Source: Sphingomonas kyeonggiensis (GTDB lineage Bacteria > Pseudomonadota > Alphaproteobacteria > Sphingomonadales > Sphingomonadaceae). Taken from it: DNA of 64,000 nucleotides. The stretch's first letter is position 1; the number at the start of each line of letters is the position of its first letter. Both the position numbers and the translations under genes were made by a program. Shown here one piece after another: positions 53,401 to 62,400 of the stretch. The stretch spans positions 310,001-374,000 of the forward strand of contig NZ_JACIEH010000001.1 of NCBI RefSeq assembly GCF_014196745.1, written 5' to 3'. The notes below the pieces were generated by a model, which was given only the letters and a program-made list of their open reading frames with translations, had not been told where the DNA came from and made no database searches.

Positions 53401-56400
53401 GGTACGCTCAAGGCCAACGCAGCTGGCGACATCGTGCTCGACTATGCAGGGAACGCTATCGGCCATCTGGGCGCGATCCGCAGCCAGGGCGGCGGCGTCA
53501 CCATCGTAGATGCGAATGCCTTCGACCTGACAGGTCAGGTGCGTGCGGCCGGCGCGCTTTCGCTCACCTCGGGCGGGGCGATCACCACCAATGGCGGGCT
53601 GGTCGTTGCGGGCGGCCTGCTCAACGTCTCGGCGACCAGCGCCAATCTGGTCGCCGGCGGCAACATCCAGCTCGGCACCGTCACCACCAACGGCAATTTC
53701 GCGATCGACACCGATGGCAATCTCACTGTCGCCGGCCTGCTCAACACCAATGGCGGCGACGCGGCGCTGACGGCGAATTTCGGCACGATCGGACGCGGCG
53801 CCAGCGGCACGATCTCGGCCAACAAGGTCACCGCCACCGCGCACGACAGCATCAGGCTCGATAGCACCGGCAACGCGATCATCTGGGCGAGTTCGAGCAA
53901 CGGCGGGGACATCAACCTTACCGGCAATGCTGATATCTTCTTCAAGATCGACACCACCGGCGACCTCACCGTCGATGCCGGGGGCTATGCCGGCAACAAC
54001 GACAGCGTGATCGCCAATTCGGTGGGGATCAACGCGGCCGGCGGTGTCTATCTGAACGACCAGACCGTCACCATCAATGTCGGCAGCTATCGCTATCTGA
54101 CCTCGTCGGCCGGTGCGATTGACGTCGAGAATCAGGGTGACATCAACCTCGACGGCGATGTCACCGCAAGCGGCGGGACCGGCTCCAGCTATGTCCGTCT
54201 GAACTCGAGCCAGGGCTCGCTCCTGCAGTACAGCGGCACGATCAGCGGCTACAGCGTCGAGCTCGATGCCGCCCAGTCGGTCACGCAGGACGCCAGTGCC
54301 AAGGTGGTGGCCGGCGATTATGGCCTGAGCTTCCGCGCCACCGACGTGTCCCTGCTCGGCGCGAACGAAATCCCCTCGATCAGCATCTACACGGTCACCC
54401 ACGACCTGGCGCTGCGCGCGGTCGGCACGATCAACATGAGCGGGTCCGCCAATCAGGCCGGCAGCAACCACTACACCACGCTGATTTCCGATACCGGCGA
54501 CATCATCGGCGGCCCGATCAACGCCGACAGGCTGAGCGCCACTGCCAGCAACGGCAAGCTCGTCTTCAACTATGGCAACAATCACATCGGTTCGCTCGGC
54601 GACCTGACCGCCAAGAACACCGGCGGCACCGATATCGACATCTTCAGTGACTCGCTGCTGGCCCTGACGGGCAACATCACTGGCGGCGGCGTCAATATCT
54701 ATGCCGTGCAGGGGATCAACCAGACCGGCGGTGCGATCACCGCGGACCGGCTCTATACGGGCACGAGCGGCGACCTGCTGCTCGGCGGCGCGAACAATTT
54801 CGGTCAGCTGCTCGATTTCGGCCATGGCAACGGCAAGAACGTCACCATCCGCAACCTCGGCAGCATCACGCTGCCGGGCACCGCCAACAGCTTCGGCACG
54901 CTCACGCTGACGTCGGATACGGGCAGCATTGGCCAGACGAGCGCGATCACTGTCGCTACGCTGATCGCGAACGCCGCCACCGGCATCAATCTGACCCAGG
55001 CCAACAACTTCACGACCCTGTCCGGTCTCTCCACTGGCGTGGGCGACATCCGGATCGCGGACACCAACGGCTTCGCCATCGAAGGCGACATCACCGCGCC
55101 CGGCACCGTTGCGCTCGCCAGCGGCGGCAACATCACCACTGGCACTACCACGGTCGGCGTGGTCACGACTCCGCATGGCAAGGTCGATGCCGATACGCTC
55201 ACCGTTTCCGCGGTCAACGCCACGGTCTACACCGCCGGCGACATCAACCTGGGCGCGTCCTCGGTCAGCAGCGGCTTCACGCTGGTCGCCGATGGCAGCA
55301 TCGATCTGACCGCGACGAGCAACTTCTTCGCCGCGAGCCTGATCGCCAATACCGGCTCGATCACCCAGAGCGCCGGCATCGTGACCGGCAACACCGTGCT
55401 CACCGGCGCGGCCGGCAGCATCACGCTCGACAAGGCCAACAGCCTCTCCAGTTTCGGCGGCACGTCGCAGGGCGGCGGCACCGTCACCTTCAACAATGCC
55501 GGCACATCCACGCTCGACCTCACCGTCAGCACCACGGGCAACGCGGTCGTCACCACGGCGGGCGGCGTGCTCGGAGCCTATATCCGGGCGGGCGACCTGT
55601 CGCTCACCGCAGGCGGGGCGATCGACCTCACGTTCAACACCGATGTGAACAGCGTCAGCAAGCTGGTCACGACGTCCGGGAATGTACTGTTCACCGACGC
55701 CAACAGCTTTCAGATCCTCGGCGACGTCACCGCCGGCACGAGCACGCTCGGCACCGTGGACCTGCGGGCGAATATGGGCGGAATCTCGCAGTTCGGCGGC
55801 ACGATCACCGGCGACGACGTCCACCTCACCAGCGTGGGCAATCTGAGCCAGGTCGGTACCACCGCCCGGATCGTGGCCAATACCATCGCGCTGAGCGGTT
55901 ACGCGATCATCTTCAACGGTGCGAACAGCTTCAATAGCACCGGCAGCTCGGTTTCCGTCGCCACGAACGGCGGCCTGATCCTGCGCAACGCCGGATCGAT
56001 CGACCTCGACGCGCTGGGCGGCTTCACGTCGGGCGGCAACCTGGCGCTGACCTCGGACAATGGCTCGATCACCTCGACGGGCGCCATAAGCGCCAACGCG
56101 CTGTCCGCGATTGCGGAGCATGGCACCGTCAGTTTCGGCAACGCCGCCAACAGCTTCACCTATCTCGGCGCGGTCAGCGCCTCGGGCGACGCCACGTTCA
56201 CGACGGGCAGCACGTCGCTCGGCCTGCTCAACAATATCAGTGTCGGCGGCAGGCTGACGCTCGGCGCCCAGGGCGCGATCACGCAGGGCAACAACAGCAC
56301 GCTCACCGCCACGTCGCTCTATGCGACCGCGGGCGGCGCTACCGGCGCGATCACGCTGGGTGCTGCCAACGATATCGGTACGCTGGGCGCGCTCACCGCC

Positions 56401-59400
56401 GACGGCGACGTAAGCTTCCACGACATCAACGGCTTCCAGATCGCCGGCAATGTGCGCGGCGACCATGTCACGCTCATCGCCGATGCCGGCGCGATCCGCG
56501 AGAATAGCGGCACCGTCATCGCCAACCACCTCACCGCCTCGGCGGTCGATGGGCTGGTGCTCAACCAGATCGGCAACCAGATCCACACTATCGACGGCCT
56601 GACCAACAGCAGCAGCGCCGCCAATGTCGGGATCGCCATCGCCTCCGATGTCGAGATGCACCTCGCCGGCGACGTGACTGCGCCGGGCCAGTATGTCAGT
56701 TTCTTCGTCGGCAACGGCGCGCTGGTCCAGGACAGCGGCACGATCACCGGCGGATACCTGCGGCTCCGCCTGATGAACGGCAGCGCCACGCTGGGCGCGA
56801 ACGCGCTCGACAATCTCGATTCCATCCAGATCGACAACGGCGACTTCACCGCCAATTCGAACCTGTCGACCGGGGCGCTTGGCCTGAACGGCAACATCGT
56901 GGTCAGCGGCACCACCACGCTCACCAATGCCGCCGGCATCACCCAGGGCCAGGGCGGGGTGATCAACACCTATAATCTGAACCTGAACACCGCCGGCACG
57001 CTCGACATGGGCAATGTCATCAACATCGTCGGCGGCCAGGCCAATATCACGATGGGCAGCGGCAGCTTCCTGTCCTATGGCGATCTCAACCTCCGGCTCA
57101 ACGCCAGCGGCGCGGCCACGATCACCTCGCAGGGCAACATCAATTTCACCGGCGCGGGCTCGTCTTCGGCCGGCACGCTGACCCTCTCCGCCGCCAACGG
57201 CATCTATTCGGGCCCAGGCGCCGGCGGGCAGATCGCGGTCGACCATCTCGGCACGGTCACCAACAGCGGCAGCGGCGGCATCGCGCTCAACCTGCTGGGC
57301 ACCGTCATCCTGGAAGGCGACATCACCGCCGCAGGCCAGACCGTCTCGATCACCGCGGAAGACGGGCTCAGCCAGGCGACCGGCAATGTCATCACCGCGA
57401 ACCGGCTCAACGTCGCGACCACGGCCCCCAATGCCTCGGCCGTCCTCGACAACGCCAATCAGGTCGGCACCTTCGGGCTGAACGTCACCGGCGACGCGAC
57501 GCTGCGCTCCGCGCTCGCCACCACGCTCGCCTCTGGCATGTCGGTCGGCGGCTCGCTGACCGTGAACACACCGGGCGACATCGTAGTGGCCGGCGGCACG
57601 GTGGGCGGCACGCTGGCGCTCTACTCGGGCGGCGCGGTCAACGGCACCGGCTATGTCAGCGCGGACCGGCTGACCGGCAGCGCCGAGGACAATTTCAATC
57701 TCGATTTCACCAATCTCAACACGCTCGACTCCATCGAGAGCGGCACCGACATCCAGATCAACACCTCGAGCTCGAACCTCAACATCGTCGGCGACATCAC
57801 CGCGGCTGGTGGCATCGAGCTAAGCGGCCACACGCTGAACCAGAGCGCAGGCACGATCACCACGGGCGCCAATAGCGGCATCGGCCTGTCCACCGACGGC
57901 GCGATCACCCAGACCGGCGGGCGGATCATTGCCAAGTACATCTCGGCCGTTGGCGGCGACATCAGCCTGCTCGGCGCGAACCAGGTCGGCGCGATCGGCA
58001 ACTATCTCAGCTCGGGCGGCACCTCGATCGCGTTCCGCAACCAGGGCAGCATCGAGGCGAACAGCGACTTCAGATTCTACAACGGCCGCGGTGCGCTAAC
58101 GCTGATCTCCGACACCGGCGCGATCACCCAGTCCGTCGCCGTGGACGCCACCAGCGTCACGCTCAGCGCCGCGACCGGCATCGACTTCAGCAATGCGGGC
58201 AACACGATCGATGCGATCGGCGGGCTGAGCAACAGCACCAGCGGCGCCGGCGGGATCGCCTTCCGCAGCCAGAACAGCGTGACGATCAACGGCGACATCA
58301 CCGGCGTCGGACAGACGGTGACGCTCGCCAGCGGCGGGGCGCTCACCCAGAATAGCGGCAGGATCGTCACCAGTCTGCTGGACGCCAGCGCCGTCACCGG
58401 CCTCACGCTCACCAGCACGACCAACAACATCACGGGCATCGCCGGGCTGAGCAACGCCACCAGCGGCGGCATCGCCTATACCGATGCCGACGGCTTCAAC
58501 ATCAACGGCAACATCAGCGCCGCGGGGCAGGCGCTTTCGCTCCGCTCGATGAATGCCACGACCGGATATATCCTCCAGGCCGGCAGCAGCCTGATCACCG
58601 CCGGTACGCTCAATGTGACCGGGGGCGCTTACGTCGAGCTCAAGGGACTTTCCGGCATCGGGAACGCGATCGACGCGCTCGGCAATGTCGATACCCAGCT
58701 CGTCCTGGCCGTATCGGGGCCGCTGGATCTGCGCGGCGACATTGCCACCAACTATGTCGATCTGACTGCAAACGGAGCGATCACCCAGAGCGGCGGCCGA
58801 ATCGTCAACACCGGTCCGGCAGGCCAGCTTTCGTTCCTTGGCACCAGCATCAGCCTGACCAGCGCCACCAACCAGCTCGACAGGGCGAACCTCGTTACTG
58901 CGAGCGGCTCTGGTGACATCACCGCCGTCTCGAACGGCAACACCCGGTTCAACCGCCTCGAGGGTGGTAATGTCTCGCTCACCGTCACCAATGGCAGCAT
59001 CGGCAGCCTGGGCGACAACGCCGATATCGACACGCTGACCGCCTCGGCGAGCGGCGGCATCAGCCTGGGCGGCCGCATCGGCCAGATCGGCGATGTCACG
59101 GCGGGCGGCGACGCGGCCTTCCGCTCGAGCTCGAGCTTCGATCTGAGCGGCAACATCAACATCGGCACGGGCCGCCTGTCGCTCAGCTCGGGCGTAAGCA
59201 TCACCCAGTTCGGCGGTTCGATCACGGCCGGCGGGCTCGATGCGAGCGCGGTCAATGTGATCAACCTGCTCGGCTCGGCCAACACCATCGGAACCATCTA
59301 TGGCCTGACCACCCAGTCCGGCGACATCACCTATACCGGCGCCAGCGGCGTCGTGCTGGCCGGCGACATCACTGCCGGGAACTCAGGCGATATCCGGCTG

Positions 59401-62400
59401 ACCGTTGCCGCGGGCTCGATCACGCAGAATGCGGGCATCCTCACCGGGCGCATTCTGAACGCCAACGCGATCGGCGACATCACGCTGACCCGCGAGAACC
59501 AGCTCGTGCAGCTGGGCGGGCTGAGCACGGGCGGCGCGATCAGCTATACCGGGCATGGCGATTACGGCGTTGCCGGAAACCTTGTCGGCAGCTCGGTCAC
59601 GCTCAATTCCACCACGGGCGCGATCACCCAGACCGTGGGCGCGATCGTGACGGCGAACCTCTCGGCCCATGCGAGCACCGGGCTGGACCTGTTCGGCGCC
59701 AACAATTTCGATGCCCTGGGCGATCTGAGCACGACCACCGGCAACCTGCGCCTGCGCAACTATGGCGAGCTCGTCCTGTCGAACCTCAGCGTGGGCGGAG
59801 ACCTCACGCTGCTGTCGGACACCCGGATCATCGGCCAAAACCTGGGTACCACGCTGACGGTGGGCGGCACCGCCACGCTGACCGCCTTTGCCGGCATCAA
59901 CCTGAACCGGGCCAATTCGGTCGCGCGCTTCGGTGAGGTCCGCAATGTTGGCGGTCTTGGCAGCATCACGCTCACCAATGCCGGTGACCTGGTCCTCACC
60001 GACAACATCAGTACGCTCAGCCAGCAGGTTTCGCTCTATTCGAACAACGGCGCGATCCTCCAGCAGGGCGGGGTGATCAGCACCGGCAACCTGGTCGCGC
60101 ATGCGAACGGCTCGATCACGCTCGACAGCGCCAACAATATCGAGCCCGTGCTCGTCACCGAGCTGATCTCGACGACCGGCAGCATCAGCTATCGTTCGAC
60201 GAACGCGATCCTGCTCGGCCCGGTCAGCGCGGCGGGCCAGCTCTCGCTCACCTCGGACAGCGGTGGCATCACCCAGAACGTCGCCATCTCGGCCGGGTCG
60301 CTGTCCGCGACCTCGCTCGACGGCGATATCGTGCTCGATCAGGCCAACACGATCGGCGCGGTCGGGAACGTCGCCACCGACGGCAGCTTCACCTTCAACA
60401 CCACCGGCAATCTGAGCCTCACCGGCACGATCACGGCGCCCACGCTGGTTAAGCTCAGCGCGGGCGGCAACATCACCCAGGTCGCCGCCACCGGGGTGAT
60501 CGAGTCGAGCCAGCTCCAGGCCACCAGCGGCGTGACTGCGGCCAATGGCATAAGCCTGCTCGGCCATAACGACGTCGCCCAGGCGATGCTCAATTCGAAC
60601 GGCAAGGACCTGCGCTTCCGCAACACCGGCGATTTCGAGCTCGGCAACATCAGCGCGGCCGGCCATATCGTCGAGATGATCTCGGACGGCGGCGCGGTCA
60701 CCCAACTCGCCGGCACCTCGATCCTCGCGGGCACCTTCTCGGCCACGGGCACCAATGTCGTGCTCGACAACACGGGCAACCAGATCAGCCGCATCGGCCT
60801 GATCTCGACTGGCTCGGACCTCAGCCTGCGCAACGGCGTGGCGCTGCAGATCGACGCGATCAACGCCGGCAGCCACAATGTCACGATCAACAATGGCGGC
60901 GACATCAGTGGCGGCAACATCACCGCCAACCTCCTGACCGTGAACCCGATCGGCGGCGGTGTCTTCCTGAACACCGCCAACCACGTCAATTCGATCGGCG
61001 GGTTCAACGGCTACCAGTTCGAGTTCGTCAACGACGGCAGCTTCGCGATTGCCGGCGCGATCCAGAACGGGATGTACCAGACCTTCCTGACCAGCCAGAG
61101 CGGCTCGATCTCGATGGCGGGCGGTGCGGTCAACAGCGGCGGCGTCACGCTTCAGGCGGCGACCGGCATCTCGATCACCGGCAATCTGAGCTATGTCTAC
61201 GGGGCGACCACGACCACCGGCGACGTCTCGATCCTGTCGGGCCTGCTCGATATCCAGGGCGACATCCGCGGCGACACCGTCACGCTGGGCGGGACCGCGA
61301 ATGGCGGCTTCATCCGCCAGACCTCCGGCTCGATCACCGCCAACCTGCTCAATGCCAGCGGCTATGGCAGCGTGAACCTCGATGGCACCACCAACCATAT
61401 CGCCGCGCTCGGCACGCTGAGCAGCAGCTTCGGCGACGTCGTGATCAAGAGCCTCGACGCGGTCGCGCTGACCGGCAATATCGACGCGAGCGGCTATCTC
61501 AGCCTCGATGCCGGTGGCGCGATCGACCAGACCGGGGGGCGGATCAAGGCGGGTTGGCTCTACGTCAACGCTGCTGGCGACGTCACGCTCGATGCGGCCA
61601 ATCTTGTCGATGCCGGCGGCACCGTCTCGCTGAGCGGCGACAATGTGACCTTCGTGAACGACGGGACCTTCACCGTCGGCGGGATCGATGCCGGGACCAC
61701 CGGCGCGATCGACCTGACCTCGACCAACGGCAATATCTGGCAATCGGGCGTGATGAACGGCGGCTCGCTCACTGCCTCGGCGCATGGCTCGATCTCGTTC
61801 AACCAAAGCAATGTGATCGGCACTCTCGGCAAGCTCAGCGCCGGCACCGAGCTGACCTATTATGGCTCGACCGCCTATGCGCTGACCGACGACGTCACCG
61901 CCGGCATCACTGCCTCGCTGAACGGCGGCGCGGGCATCAGCCAGACCGGTGGCACGATCACTGCCCAGTCGCTGGCGGTCAACGCGGGCAGCGCCGACCT
62001 GCGCCAGGCCAATGTGGTCGACCAGCTCGGGCTGGTAACCACCAGCGGCGACTTCCTCTTCCGCAACGTCGGCGACATCGAGCTCTGGGCCAGCGGCAAC
62101 AGCGTCGTGGGCGGCAAGTTCGGCCTCTATTCGGATACTGGCAGCGTCACCAACCCCGGCGCGCTGTTCACCGCCAACATCGTCGACGTCACTGCGGCCG
62201 GCGAGGTCAACCTGAACGGCGGCAACTTCAACTTTATCGACCGGCTGGTGTCGCAGAATGGCGACGTCACTGTCATCACCACCTCGAACATCTTCGGCGG
62301 CAACCTGATCTCGGCCGTGAACGGCACGGTCGACCTCACCGTCGGCCGCATCACCGCGAATTCGGTCAAGGCGAGCCTGCTCAACGTCGATGCCACCGGC

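Noticed and set aside
51349..57246. Open frame of 1,965 codons on the minus strand
   Set aside because: It lies antisense to the exoprotein gene. Its Arg/Gly/Asp-rich low-complexity translation has no domains, and the plus-strand frame has a signal peptide, TPS domain and beta-helix repeats.
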